A DNA stretch of 26,497 bases from Bacteroidales bacterium (GTDB taxonomy: Bacteria; Bacteroidota; Bacteroidia; Bacteroidales; Paludibacteraceae): positions 1 through 26,497 of the forward strand of contig CAAFXN010000172.1 of the NCBI GenBank assembly GCA_900766775.1, written 5' to 3'. This document shows positions 1 to 7,484 of this stretch, one piece after another. A model generated the notes under the pieces. The model saw only the letters and a list, made by a program, of their open reading frames with translations. It did not search any database and was not told where the DNA came from. Both the position numbers and the translations under genes were made by a program. How positions within the stretch are numbered: the first letter of the stretch is position 1; the number at the start of each line of letters is the position of its first letter.

Positions 1-31
1 ACTCTTTCCCTACACGACGCTCTTCCGATCT
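1..31 (+). other. Illumina sequencing adapter remnant
   Basis: The first 31 bases match the end of the Illumina TruSeq read-1 adapter (the published oligo ends in GACGCTCTTCCGATCT), lacking only its first two bases. Translating the complement adds the residues DRKSVV and a stop to the pheT fragment, a signature of adapter read-through. This is not genomic sequence. Confidence 0.97.
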
Positions 32-636
32 TTCGTGAGTGCCACCTGCTGACCGTGTGCCCGATAGTAAGCATATAGGTCGCGTGCTACACCGTAGTGC
101 GATGCCGCATCCGAACGGTTCGGCGTGATATCCACCTCAATCACCATGTCGTCCTCCACGTGGTAGTACTCCCTCGCAGGCATGCCCACGGGCGTGTCTG
201 CCGGCAGCACGATGATACCCGAGTGGTCAGTGCCCACGCCTATCTCATCCTCCGCGCAAATCATGCCTAACGACTCCTCGCCGCGTATCTTCCCGCGCTT
301 GATGGTGAAATGTTCATCGCCGCTGTAGAGCACCGTTCCCACGGTGGCAACAATCACCTTCTGCCCCGCCGCCACATTGGGTGCCCCGCACACTATCTGC
401 ACAGGCTCCGCCTCGGGCGCAAGCCGCACCGTGGTGATATGCAGGTGGTCGGAATTGGGGTGCGCCACGCAGGTCAGCACCTCGCCCACCACCAAGCCTT
501 CCAGACCACCTTTGATGGTCTCTACTTTCTCTACCGTCCCCACCTCCAAACCGATGGAGGTCAGGATTTTTGCCACTGTCTCGGCATCATCCGTCAGCGC
601 AATATAGCGCTTCAACCAATTGTAAGATATATTCAT
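32..636 (-). CDS. pheT: Phenylalanine--tRNA ligase beta subunit, N-terminal part (partial)
   Basis: This is the beta chain of the cytoplasmic alpha2-beta2 phenylalanyl-tRNA synthetase, which charges tRNA-Phe. About 201 residues are present of roughly 800 usual for the family. The start MNISYNWLKRYI is typical. An EMAP/OB-fold tRNA-binding domain follows (about residues 42-150, with HPNSDHLH, CGAPNV and GMICAEDE). Then comes the start of the B3/B4 region (VIEVDITPNRSDAASHYGVA). The remainder lies beyond the contig end, which is closed by adapter, so the apparent stop is an artefact. The start codon is preceded by a 14-bp tandem repeat. It lies 135 bp downstream of the STAS-like gene; no TAnnTTTG promoter was found in that gap. 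Confidence 0.97.
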
Positions 637-688
637 AACTTCGTATTAGAAACTTCGTGTAATTAACTTCGTGTTGGTAACTCCGCTT
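637..688. repeat. 14-bp tandem repeat abutting the pheT start codon
   Basis: Units beginning AACTTCGT start at 637, 651 and 665, and a degenerate one (AACTCCGC) starts at 679. The spacing is exactly 14 bp. The array ends directly at the pheT ATG, so it forms the 5' leader of that gene on the minus strand. Confidence 0.8.
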
Positions 689-699
689 CGCTCCGTGTA

Positions 700-771
700 C
701 GACCCCAAAGGGGCTTCTTTACAGCGCGGAGCGCTTATGTACATTTACTTTCTTACAGCCTGAAAGGCTTT
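700..771. repeat. Cluster of three small intergenic hairpins
   Basis: Three short palindromes lie in the pheT/STAS gap: CCCC-AAA-GGGG (about 704-714), GCGC-GGA-GCGC preceded by TTACA (about 718-734), and AGCCT-GAA-AGGCT preceded by TTAC (about 756-770). The last is followed by a T run on the plus strand and begins just after the STAS-like stop codon on the minus strand. The TTACAGC head recurs at 1831 and 10078. They may be weak terminators or members of a repeat family. Confidence 0.55.
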
Positions 772-1095
772 TTAATCATAATTTACTCCTACTGCTGAAC
801 CCGTTTCTACCAATACTTTGTATCGTCTTTGTAGGGCACCTAATACACTCTTCTCCGCTATGGGATTCAGTCCGCGAAAGGTGGTCCTTTGTTTTAGTTC
901 GGATAAGGACATGTCCGTTAGGAACTTAGCGATACACTCGTCTGCAAAAGAATTGGTTACCACATTCACGCCGGAAAAGTCAAGCACCACTCTTTCGTTA
1001 CCCATAATCAAAGGTCGTAATGCCTCACGCATTTTAGCACCTGCCTCGCGAGTGCCAAAATCAGTACCATATTGTGCAAAATGAAATTCTACCAT
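772..1095 (-). CDS. STAS-like domain protein (DUF4325 type)
   Basis: This 107-residue single-domain protein resembles the STAS-like DUF4325 family. The core VVLDFSGVNVVTNSFADE (about residues 36-53) has the beta strand and helix start of a STAS fold. Asn48-Ser49 stands where anti-sigma antagonists carry the phosphorylated Ser. No membrane segment is seen. Its start overlaps the end of the HATPase gene by 7 bp, so the two are almost certainly translated together. In SpoIIAA/SpoIIAB-like pairs a STAS protein partners a small ATPase/kinase; such a partner-switching role here is inference. The real target is unknown, and no sigma factor or phosphatase gene is adjacent. Confidence 0.72.
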   Translation of the reverse strand: MVEFHFAQYGTDFGTREAGAKMREALRPLIMGNERVVLDFSGVNVVTNSFADECIAKFLTDMSLSELKQRTTFRGLNPIAEKSVLGALQRRYKVLVETGSAVGVNYD

Positions 1096-1742
1096 AATGT
1101 TTCTAAATCATTTGAATCAATGAATAACGTGTTATATTCATCTTCTGCGTCCGTCCGAAAATCAACGATGGCATTTGGGTTTATATCTTTGTTCGTTTGT
1201 AGTTCCATATATACTATCGTTCCTTGCCAAAAGTCAGCCTTTTGTATGGAGATCTCCCCTTGCTGAAGTAATAATTGATGATTGCCCGAGCGAATCATGA
1301 AATAAGAATCGGTATCTTGAATAAGACGGTATGTCGCGTACAGTCCAAAGCCCAATCCTTTACCGTCTGTTACTTTATCTTCAATAGCCGTTCGGAGAGC
1401 AACACTTTCCGAGATAGAGGCGTACATAGAGTTCGCAGATAGCGATTTTTGTATTCCCATACCATCATCGGCAACCAATATCTTCAGCCTGTGTAGCGTA
1501 TTGTCATAGTGTGTAATGATGGTACCTAAGGGTTTGCCTGAATGTATGTGCACATTATCTAAAATCTCATAAAAACAGTAACTCAGTGCTTGCAACACAC
1601 TTAACTCTATTTCGATATGGCACGTGAGCAAACTGATAACACGCTTGTAAACATCTCCTATGGTATGTTCATCGAACACATCAATGGAAACGGAGGACAT
1701 TGCCTCACTAAAGTATTGTTTTATCAATGCTGCTACATTCAT
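1089..1742 (-). CDS. Small GHKL/HATPase-fold ATP-binding protein
   Basis: This 217-residue protein has a histidine-kinase-like ATPase domain and nothing else: no transmembrane segment, DHp helix or phospho-acceptor His region. The Bergerat-fold motifs are intact: N box with E59, N63 and H67 (YEILDNVHIHS), G1 box DDGMG (92-96), and G2 box GKGLGFGL (127-134). This resembles stand-alone anti-sigma-like ATPases. It is the first gene of a two-gene unit with the STAS-like protein and has a good promoter 31 bp upstream of its ATG. The target pathway cannot be read from the sequence. Similar HATPase/STAS pairs are widespread in bacteria, so signalling by partner switching is the most economical guess. 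Confidence 0.75.
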   Translation of the reverse strand: MNVAALIKQYFSEAMSSVSIDVFDEHTIGDVYKRVISLLTCHIEIELSVLQALSYCFYEILDNVHIHSGKPLGTIITHYDNTLHRLKILVADDGMGIQKSLSANSMYASISESVALRTAIEDKVTDGKGLGFGLYATYRLIQDTDSYFMIRSGNHQLLLQQGEISIQKADFWQGTIVYMELQTNKDINPNAIVDFRTDAEDEYNTLFIDSNDLETLW

Positions 1743-1772
1743 TGGCTATTACCTATTGATGACTTTTCCGCG

Positions 1773-1804
1773 CAAAATTACTGCTTTTTTATGAATTATG
1801 CAAG
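1773..1804 (-). promoter_or_regulatory. Bacteroidetes-type promoter of the HATPase/STAS unit
   Basis: On the minus strand TAATTTTG (1773-1780) matches the -7 consensus TAnnTTTG. CTTG (1801-1804) stands 20 bp upstream in the -33 position, where TTTG is usual. The start codon at 1742 follows after about 30 bp. Confidence 0.65.
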
Positions 1805-1826
1805 AAAAAACTGCTATAGATACTAT

Positions 1827-1873
1827 TTATTACAGCCCGAAGGGCGAATTACCTATTACCGAGCGGAGCGAGA
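1827..1873. repeat. 47-bp composite hairpin repeat, copy 1
   Basis: This 47-bp stretch matches 10074-10120 at 42 of 47 positions. It contains the hairpin GCCC-GAA-GGGC and the sequence GAATTACCTATTACCGAGCG. The stop codon and last residues (RSAR) of the HAD gene lie inside it. The two copies differ by a C-to-G and G-to-C pair at facing stem positions, so the hairpin is preserved. Confidence 0.8.
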
Positions 1874-2533
1874 CCTCAGCCATTCCAGCAGTGCGGGCAT
1901 ATCGTGGAATACCTCGTCTGCACCGGCTTGCCATAGCAATTCATCTCTCAGCGGTCCTGTGTTCACTCCTATGCTGAATAGCCCCGCGCTTTTGCCTGAA
2001 CGGATACCTAATGGTGCATTCTCGACCACGCAACAATCCTCCTTGCGTAGTCCCGACCGTTCCCATGCCTTCAAATACGGCTCGGGGTCGGGCTTGCCGT
2101 GGGTAACATCAAACGCGGTAATCATCCGCTCGCGGGCGAAGACGCCCGGGAAATGGTGGTCAAGCACATCAAAGAGCGTCTGCTGACCCGAGCCGGTTAC
2201 TATCCACAGCGACGCACCCTGCGCCTGCAAAAATTGCAATACCTCCTGCACACCCGCTATCGGTCGCACCTCGCCCATCGAGTGAAACAAATCGGTCTTC
2301 TCCTTATATATCGAGAGCACCAATTCTTCGCTGATGTCTTTTGCGGCCATCTTGCCCGTCTTCACCAGTGCCTCCGTGATGACGCTCTGCCCCGTACGAC
2401 CCTCATTGATGTAGCAGTCCTCTTGCGAGAACGAGAAACCATGGGCGGCCATCACGCGCTCCCATGCCTCCGCATGATGGGGCATGCTGTCAAACAGCGT
2501 CCCATCCATATCAAAAAAATAGGCTTTATGCAT
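1856..2533 (-). CDS. HAD-family phosphatase, beta-phosphoglucomutase-like
   Basis: This is a cytoplasmic HAD-superfamily hydrolase of 225 residues. Motif I is DMDGTLFDS (D8 nucleophile, D10 acid/base), motif II is T113 in IVTGSG, motif III is K147 in HGKPDPEPY, and motif IV is E171 in VVENAPLGI. A helical C1 cap (about 17-85) follows motif I. This arrangement is typical of the beta-phosphoglucomutase/sugar-phosphate phosphatase subgroup. I chose the ATG at 2533; a GTG five codons upstream is in frame but lacks support. It lies 61 bp after the porin gene on the same strand, and its C-terminus is written by a repeat element. A role in sugar-phosphate metabolism near glycogen genes is plausible; the exact substrate is not determinable. 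Confidence 0.85.
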   Translation of the reverse strand: MHKAYFFDMDGTLFDSMPHHAEAWERVMAAHGFSFSQEDCYINEGRTGQSVITEALVKTGKMAAKDISEELVLSIYKEKTDLFHSMGEVRPIAGVQEVLQFLQAQGASLWIVTGSGQQTLFDVLDHHFPGVFARERMITAFDVTHGKPDPEPYLKAWERSGLRKEDCCVVENAPLGIRSGKSAGLFSIGVNTGPLRDELLWQAGADEVFHDMPALLEWLRSRSAR

Positions 2534-2594
2534 AGTTCTGTTTCTCACTTCAATATTCGATAGATTTAGTACCTGACCACTACCCTCTACCCGC

Positions 2595-4679
2595 TTAGTT
2601 GTAGAAATGCCAAGCGAGTCCTGCGCGGAAGACGTCGGGGTTCATCGGGTAGGACGGCATGGCGTAGTAGTAGGGCTTGGACTTCATGAAGAGGTGGTTG
2701 AAATGGGTGTACTGCGCGAAGAAACGCAGGTGGATAGAGCGCACGTAGAAGTTGGCATAGACGTTCAGTATGGGGTAGTTGCCCACTTGCACTTTCTGCT
2801 CGCCCGTCTGCACACCGAACTGCGAGGTGGCGGGGTTGAACACCGGCGCGGCGTACTTCGTGAAGAAACGCATGTCCACGCCTATCTGCGCGTCCATGGC
2901 TTTGCGTGCCCACGAGCCGTGGTAGTAGAGGTTGTGGTAGAGCGTTACGGCAGGCAGGGGCAGGTAGTCCGAGGTGCTCATCTGATAGACCACGTGGTTC
3001 TCAAGGTTCACCCACGGCGTGGTCAGGTGGCATTGCACGTTCGCCATCAGCACCTGAATGTTGCCGTCGTGCTGCTTGGGCAGCCCATCGGCGGCGTCGA
3101 AATAGATATAGCGCGTCAGGTTCTCAAAGCCGATTTCGACTTTCGGCTTCACCCACTTGGTGGGGTAGGCGATGTCGCCGCCCACGTAGAAACGGTAGGT
3201 CTTCTGAAAATCGTTCTCCCAGCGGAAATGGTTGCTCTCGTAGTGGTTCAGATAGAGCGAGGGGGTCTCGTTCTTCACAAAGGCGCGGGCGTTGATGTAC
3301 ATCGTGTCTTTGCCCACGGGGAAATAGCCGTCCACATGCCCGTTCACATGAAACTCGCCTAACTTATACCCCGCCACGCACACATCGCCGTCGAAGCCGT
3401 AGTGCACCCATTTGCCGCGGTTCTTGTAGAGCGCGCCGCCCACGAAGGTGTTGTTCGTCCACTGGTAGCGGTAGGTGGTGTCGCCCATGAGTTGGGCGGA
3501 GGTGGGAAGACCCTCTAAATCTCCCTTAAAGGGAGACTTATCCGCAGGCGAGACGCCTGCGTCCCCAGTAAGTGCCGCCCACTGCTCACTATTCAAGTCC
3601 CCCGTCTTGAACAGATGGCGTTGGCACTCGTTGATGGCATATACCGTCGCACCGAACTTCAAGATACGGTTGAACTCTTCTTCGAAGGTTACCGACAGCG
3701 TGTTGCGGATGGTGAGCACGTCGGTGGAGTCGTTGGTGCGGTTGGGGTTGCGCAGGTAGGTGTTGCCGAAGCCGTTCACGCCGTAGAACTTCTGCTGCGC
3801 GGTCTTCTCAATGTAGCGGCGGTTGCTGTTGGTGGTCTCGAAGACATGGCGGAAAGTGGTAACGGGCACATAATCAATGCGTACCGTGTCTTTCTTCTCC
3901 CATTTGCCTTCTTCGTTGCGCACATCGATGGAGTCGTGCCGCTCGCGCTCCACGGTGATGCTGTAGTAGTGGTTCAGGAAGCCCGTGAGGTAGCGGTAGC
4001 CGACCATGGCATTGAGCCGCACGGGCAGGTCTTCGGGCTCCAGAGGACCGTCTAAGTCCTCGGTGTTCTGCAGTCCGCCGTTGTCGTAATGCGACAGTTT
4101 CGACCACGCGAATGCCGCCTGCATGCTGTAGTGGTTGCCGTTGTAGGAGCCCCATACGGAGCCGTTGTAGTCCTGTCCGGCTTGGTTGTTGTAGTGCCCC
4201 ACGGCGTTCAGGTAGTTCATCTGCATGCCGAGGTTGAGGCGGCGGTTGATGTTACCCGTGAGGAGCAGGTTGATTTCGTTCTCCTCGCGGTAGGTGGTGA
4301 AGCCTTTCTTGTAGGCTATCTCCGAATAGGGCGTGGTGGTGTTGAAGAAACGCACATCCGCCGGCGAATACACATAGGGCTGGTAGGCGGTGGCGAAGAG
4401 GTCGTCCACGGTCTCCAAGCGGTCGAAGTAGATACGCGCTTGCAGCGGCGAGACGAGGCAGTTGCCGTTGAAGGCGGACGAAAGCGAGTAGTTGTTCTCT
4501 ACGTCGCGCATCGGATAGTTGAGCATCAAGGTATCCTGAAACGAGACGGTGTCGGCGATACCCGTTGCAGACGGCAGTTGCCAAGACCGCAGCACGGTCT
4601 TGACAACTTTATTCTTCGGAGCGGCTGCGGCGGCAACCGCTCCGAGAAGAAATATGAGCAATAGTCTTACTTTTTGCAC
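2595..4679 (-). CDS. Putative outer-membrane porin (Porin_10 type)
   Basis: This 694-residue protein has a signal peptide (MQKVRLLLIFLLGAVAAAAA). The remainder is rich in alternating aromatic/polar beta strands (for example NLGMQMNYLNAVG, YSMQAAFAWSKL, LRFFAQYTHFNHLF) and ends in an aromatic-rich strand (GLAWHFYN), as in outer-membrane barrels. It resembles the Bacteroidetes 'putative porin' family. The ATG lies 13 bp inside the end of the GH57 gene, so translation is probably coupled. Residues about 370-391 (LTGDAGVSPADKSPFKGDLEGL) are encoded by a GC-rich hairpin repeat inserted in frame, presumably in a loop. The transported substrate is unknown. Confidence 0.8.
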   Translation of the reverse strand: MQKVRLLLIFLLGAVAAAAAPKNKVVKTVLRSWQLPSATGIADTVSFQDTLMLNYPMRDVENNYSLSSAFNGNCLVSPLQARIYFDRLETVDDLFATAYQPYVYSPADVRFFNTTTPYSEIAYKKGFTTYREENEINLLLTGNINRRLNLGMQMNYLNAVGHYNNQAGQDYNGSVWGSYNGNHYSMQAAFAWSKLSHYDNGGLQNTEDLDGPLEPEDLPVRLNAMVGYRYLTGFLNHYYSITVERERHDSIDVRNEEGKWEKKDTVRIDYVPVTTFRHVFETTNSNRRYIEKTAQQKFYGVNGFGNTYLRNPNRTNDSTDVLTIRNTLSVTFEEEFNRILKFGATVYAINECQRHLFKTGDLNSEQWAALTGDAGVSPADKSPFKGDLEGLPTSAQLMGDTTYRYQWTNNTFVGGALYKNRGKWVHYGFDGDVCVAGYKLGEFHVNGHVDGYFPVGKDTMYINARAFVKNETPSLYLNHYESNHFRWENDFQKTYRFYVGGDIAYPTKWVKPKVEIGFENLTRYIYFDAADGLPKQHDGNIQVLMANVQCHLTTPWVNLENHVVYQMSTSDYLPLPAVTLYHNLYYHGSWARKAMDAQIGVDMRFFTKYAAPVFNPATSQFGVQTGEQKVQVGNYPILNVYANFYVRSIHLRFFAQYTHFNHLFMKSKPYYYAMPSYPMNPDVFRAGLAWHFYN
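3509..3571. repeat. In-frame palindromic repeat inside the porin gene (copy A)
   Basis: Read on the coding (minus) strand it begins ACTGGGGACG, then a hairpin GCAGGCG-TCT-CGCCTGC, then TCTCCCTT-T-AAGGGAGA, then TTTAGAGGGTC. The ACTGGGGACG head recurs at 10697 and 14006; the second half recurs at 16360-16400. The frame is kept and yields SPFKGDLEG. Confidence 0.85.
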
Positions 4680-6004
4680 GCTCTTTTCTTGGTCTCTTTC
4701 TTCTCTGCCTTCTCCTCTTTGGCAGCGGCTTTGGTCGCTTTCGAGGCTTTGGCGAGTTCTTTTTGCAGTTGCTGAATCTCCTGCTCTTGGTTGTTGATGG
4801 TCTTGAGCAACTCGTTCAACTCCTCATTGCCAATCGAGGTCGGGTATTGCTCCTCTACGCACTGCATGAAGTCCGACAGCACGTTCATGTAGTTGATGAA
4901 CGCGTCGTAAGCCGACTCGTAGTGGCTGGTGCCTTGGTCGATATGGTTCATGAAGTGGAAGTGGTTGATGTCTTGCAGGCGCAACCAACTGGTCTTCAGC
5001 GACTTGTCTTGGCAAAGGCGCACGCGCTCAGCCACGGAGTAGAGTTTCTCCAGTGCCTCGTGTTGCAGGTCGTTGCCGTTATAGACACTCAGGTCTTTTG
5101 CTTCGCCCGACCACGTCATGGGGTACGGAACGGACACCACGTCTTTCGCCTCCATTGCCTTTGCTGCCTCGGCGGGGGTGCAGAAGCCCATGCCGCGCTC
5201 TACAACGAAGAACGGCAGCGCTTTCAGGAACTCAAACACACCCGTGCTGGCGGGTTGGTTGAAGCCGAAGGTCTCGGCACCTACCCATATATTGATGATT
5301 TCTTCGCCCTCGGGCAGCCCTTGCAGCATGTTCGCATACTTCACCGCGTCCATGGGGTAGTTGTGCCATGAGGGGTCGGAGAAATGGAAACTCAGTTCGT
5401 CGCTCAACGGCATGTTGCGCAGCAGCACTTTCTGCTTCGGAGCGGCAGCACTGGCGTACATGTAGTTGGGTGATTTCCAACTGAGTACGTGCTTTGCGCC
5501 CTCGGTGAGCACGGTCTTGTAACCCATCTCGTAGAGGCGATAAGCGATTTCGTCGGAGTAGAGCAGGTCGCTGTTCCATACGCTCTGCGTCTTCACGCCC
5601 AGCACCTCCTTGATGAGGTCGGCGTGTTTCTTGAGTTGGTTCTCAAACTCCGTCATGTCGTACTCGGCAGCGAAAGAGTAAGCATAGGGGGTAGCGAGGA
5701 ACTCCACGCACTTGCTGTCTGCCAACTCCTTGAGCACGTCAATCATCTCGGGTGCAAACTGCTCGAAGAGTTCCATCATCGTGCCCGATACGGATAGCGC
5801 GCAGTGGAACTTGCCCTTCGACTGCTCTACCATCGACTTCAGCGTCTGGCACAGCGGCATGTACGAGGTGTTCACCAGACCGGTGATGTACTCCTCGGTC
5901 ATCAGGTCATCGTAGTAGTAGTGGTCTTGCCCAATCTCGAAGAAGCGGTAGCGTTTCAGACGATAGGGCGCATGCATTTGAAAGCAAAAACAGATATTTT
6001 TCAT
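4667..6004 (-). CDS. GH57 alpha-amylase-like protein, catalytic residues altered
   Basis: This 445-residue protein belongs to glycoside hydrolase family 57; the family includes alpha-amylases and glucanotransferases acting on alpha-glucan. Recognisable segments are QMHAPYRLKRYRFFEIG (9-25), the conserved SVSGTMMELFEQFAPE region (71-86), LTEGAKHVLSWKSPNY (166-181) and AETFGFNQ (243-250). The tail (about 400-445) is coiled-coil then Lys/Ala rich. At the canonical motif NTELIYS the protein reads NSDLLYS (D146 replaces the Glu nucleophile). At MDYETFG it reads VGAETFG (G242 replaces the Asp acid/base). HQP is HAP (A12). It may be a non-catalytic alpha-amylase-like homologue. The start MKNICF at 6004 is the family's usual N-terminus; an in-frame codon 30 residues upstream is unlikely. 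Neighbours match the Bacteroides GH57/GT/debranching cluster. Confidence 0.85.
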   Translation of the reverse strand: MKNICFCFQMHAPYRLKRYRFFEIGQDHYYYDDLMTEEYITGLVNTSYMPLCQTLKSMVEQSKGKFHCALSVSGTMMELFEQFAPEMIDVLKELADSKCVEFLATPYAYSFAAEYDMTEFENQLKKHADLIKEVLGVKTQSVWNSDLLYSDEIAYRLYEMGYKTVLTEGAKHVLSWKSPNYMYASAAAPKQKVLLRNMPLSDELSFHFSDPSWHNYPMDAVKYANMLQGLPEGEEIINIWVGAETFGFNQPASTGVFEFLKALPFFVVERGMGFCTPAEAAKAMEAKDVVSVPYPMTWSGEAKDLSVYNGNDLQHEALEKLYSVAERVRLCQDKSLKTSWLRLQDINHFHFMNHIDQGTSHYESAYDAFINYMNVLSDFMQCVEEQYPTSIGNEELNELLKTINNQEQEIQQLQKELAKASKATKAAAKEEKAEKKETKKRACKK

Positions 6005-6221
6005 GATTGCGAATTGTTTTAATGTTTGTGTAATGTTGAATAGTGTCCTCTCGTAGAATCCTCTCTTTCTCTGCGAGGGCGTAGCCCGAAGCAAGGTGAA
6101 TTATGTCCTGTTCGCTACGCTCACGAGAATAAAAAGATTCTTTCGGAGGCGTATAGTGTGCAGAATTATCAATTACAAACCTCAGAGCAGTGGCTCTCTT
6201 AATTCTTAATTCTTAATTAAC
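6005..6221. other. 217-bp intergenic region upstream of the GH57 gene
   Basis: No TAnnTTTG promoter was seen on the minus strand. The region contains CCTCTCTTTCTCTGCGAGG-like and TTCGCTACGCTCACGAG repeat debris, a small stem AGAGC-AGTG-GCTCT (about 6184-6197), and a 7-bp tandem repeat next to the preceding stop codon. Whether GH57 is expressed from an upstream promoter is unclear. Confidence 0.5.
6198..6218. repeat. Heptamer tandem repeat (CTTAATT x3)
   Basis: Three perfect 7-bp units CTTAATT lie three bases beyond the stop codon of the glycosyltransferase. Similar A/T heptamers occur at 22332-22359 and 22455-22482. Confidence 0.85.
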
Positions 6222-7484
6222 TTACAGCGTATGGTTAATCACGCCGTCGTATATCTTGCGTACTTTCAGTCCGGCATCGTACCAGCGGATGTTGTTCACC
6301 TCTTCCATGCCGAGTTCGTGCAGACTCTTGTACATCGCGGGGTACTTCACGATAGCGTAGATAGCGTCTGCCATCGCGTCTATATCCCAGTAGTCGGTCT
6401 TGATGCAGTGGGTGAGAATCTCCGCGCAGCCCGACTGGTGGCTGATGATAGACGGGCAACCTACCTGCATCGCCTCCAGCGGCGAGATACCGAACGGCTC
6501 GCTCACCGACGGCATGATATACACATCGGAGTCTGCCAACACCTGTTGCACCTGTTTGCCGCGCATGAAGCCCGGGAAGTGGAACTTGTCGGCGATACCG
6601 CGTTGGGCTGCCAACTCAATCATCTTCGCCATCATATCGCCGCTACCTGCCATCACGAAGCGCACGCCGTCGGTCTTTGCCAGCACGCGGGCGGCTGCCT
6701 CCACGAAGTACTCAGGGCCTTTCTGCATAGTGATACGTCCGAGGAAGGTAACCAGTTTGTCCTTGCGCGGGTGTTTCTGGAACTCGTCGGGGTTAGCCAG
6801 CGGCTCTACGGCATTGTGTACGGTGGACACCTTGCGCGGGTCGATACCGTATTTCTCTATCACCGTCCGGCGCGTCAGGTTCGACACGCACATGATATGG
6901 TCTGCCTCCTGCATACCGCGTTTCTCGATGGCGAACACCGTCGGGTTCACGTTGCCGCGCGAGCGGTCGAAGTCGGTGGCATGCACGTGTATCACGAGCG
7001 GCTTGCCCGAAATCTGCTTGGCGAACACACCTGCGGGGTAGGTCAGCCAGTCGTGCGAGTGGATGATATCGAAGTCCAGCGAGTGCGCTAGCACGGAAGC
7101 CACTGCCTCGTAGTTGCCAATCTCCTCGATGAGGTTATCGGGGTAGCGTCCCGAGAAGCCCACGCACCCGAGGTCGTCGGTGCCGATACGGCGGTAGTCG
7201 TAGCGAATGCCGTTGCGCAGGTGGAAATACTCTTCGGGCGACATCTTGCCCTCCATGCGTTGTTTCACGTAGTTGTAGTCGTTCTCTTTCCACACGATGG
7301 GCACACTGTTCGCGCCGATAATCTTCAGGAACGACTGGTCTTCATCGCCCCACGGCTTCGGGATGACGAAGGTGATGTGCATGTCGGGCTGCTGTGCCAT
7401 ACCGCGCGTCAGACCGTAGCTGGCCGTACCCAAACCGCCTAAGATATGAGGGGGAAACTCCCATCCGAACATTAACGCTTTCAT
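6222..7484 (-). CDS. GT4-type glycosyltransferase, glycogen-synthase-like
   Basis: This 420-residue retaining glycosyltransferase has a GT-B fold. The N-terminal domain starts MKALMFGWEFPPHILGGLG, where the glycine loop (GGLG, 16-19) binds the sugar nucleotide, and includes IIHSHDWLTYPAG (H144). The C-terminal Glycos_transf_1 domain has FLGRITMQKG (R250, K255) and the E-x7-E motif SEPFGISPLEA (E329, E337). It probably extends an alpha-glucan from a nucleoside-diphosphate glucose donor; the exact donor and acceptor are inferred from context. Its ATG overlaps the end of the debranching gene by 4 bp, so the two form a tight operon. The same gene trio (GH57, GT, debranching) occurs in Bacteroides. 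All visible active-site residues look intact, unlike its two neighbours. Confidence 0.87.
   Translation of the reverse strand: MKALMFGWEFPPHILGGLGTASYGLTRGMAQQPDMHITFVIPKPWGDEDQSFLKIIGANSVPIVWKENDYNYVKQRMEGKMSPEEYFHLRNGIRYDYRRIGTDDLGCVGFSGRYPDNLIEEIGNYEAVASVLAHSLDFDIIHSHDWLTYPAGVFAKQISGKPLVIHVHATDFDRSRGNVNPTVFAIEKRGMQEADHIMCVSNLTRRTVIEKYGIDPRKVSTVHNAVEPLANPDEFQKHPRKDKLVTFLGRITMQKGPEYFVEAAARVLAKTDGVRFVMAGSGDMMAKMIELAAQRGIADKFHFPGFMRGKQVQQVLADSDVYIMPSVSEPFGISPLEAMQVGCPSIISHQSGCAEILTHCIKTDYWDIDAMADAIYAIVKYPAMYKSLHELGMEEVNNIRWYDAGLKVRKIYDGVINHTL

Noticed and set aside
754..771. Strong intrinsic terminator
   Set aside because: The stem is only five pairs, and the T run is on the strand that has no gene upstream.
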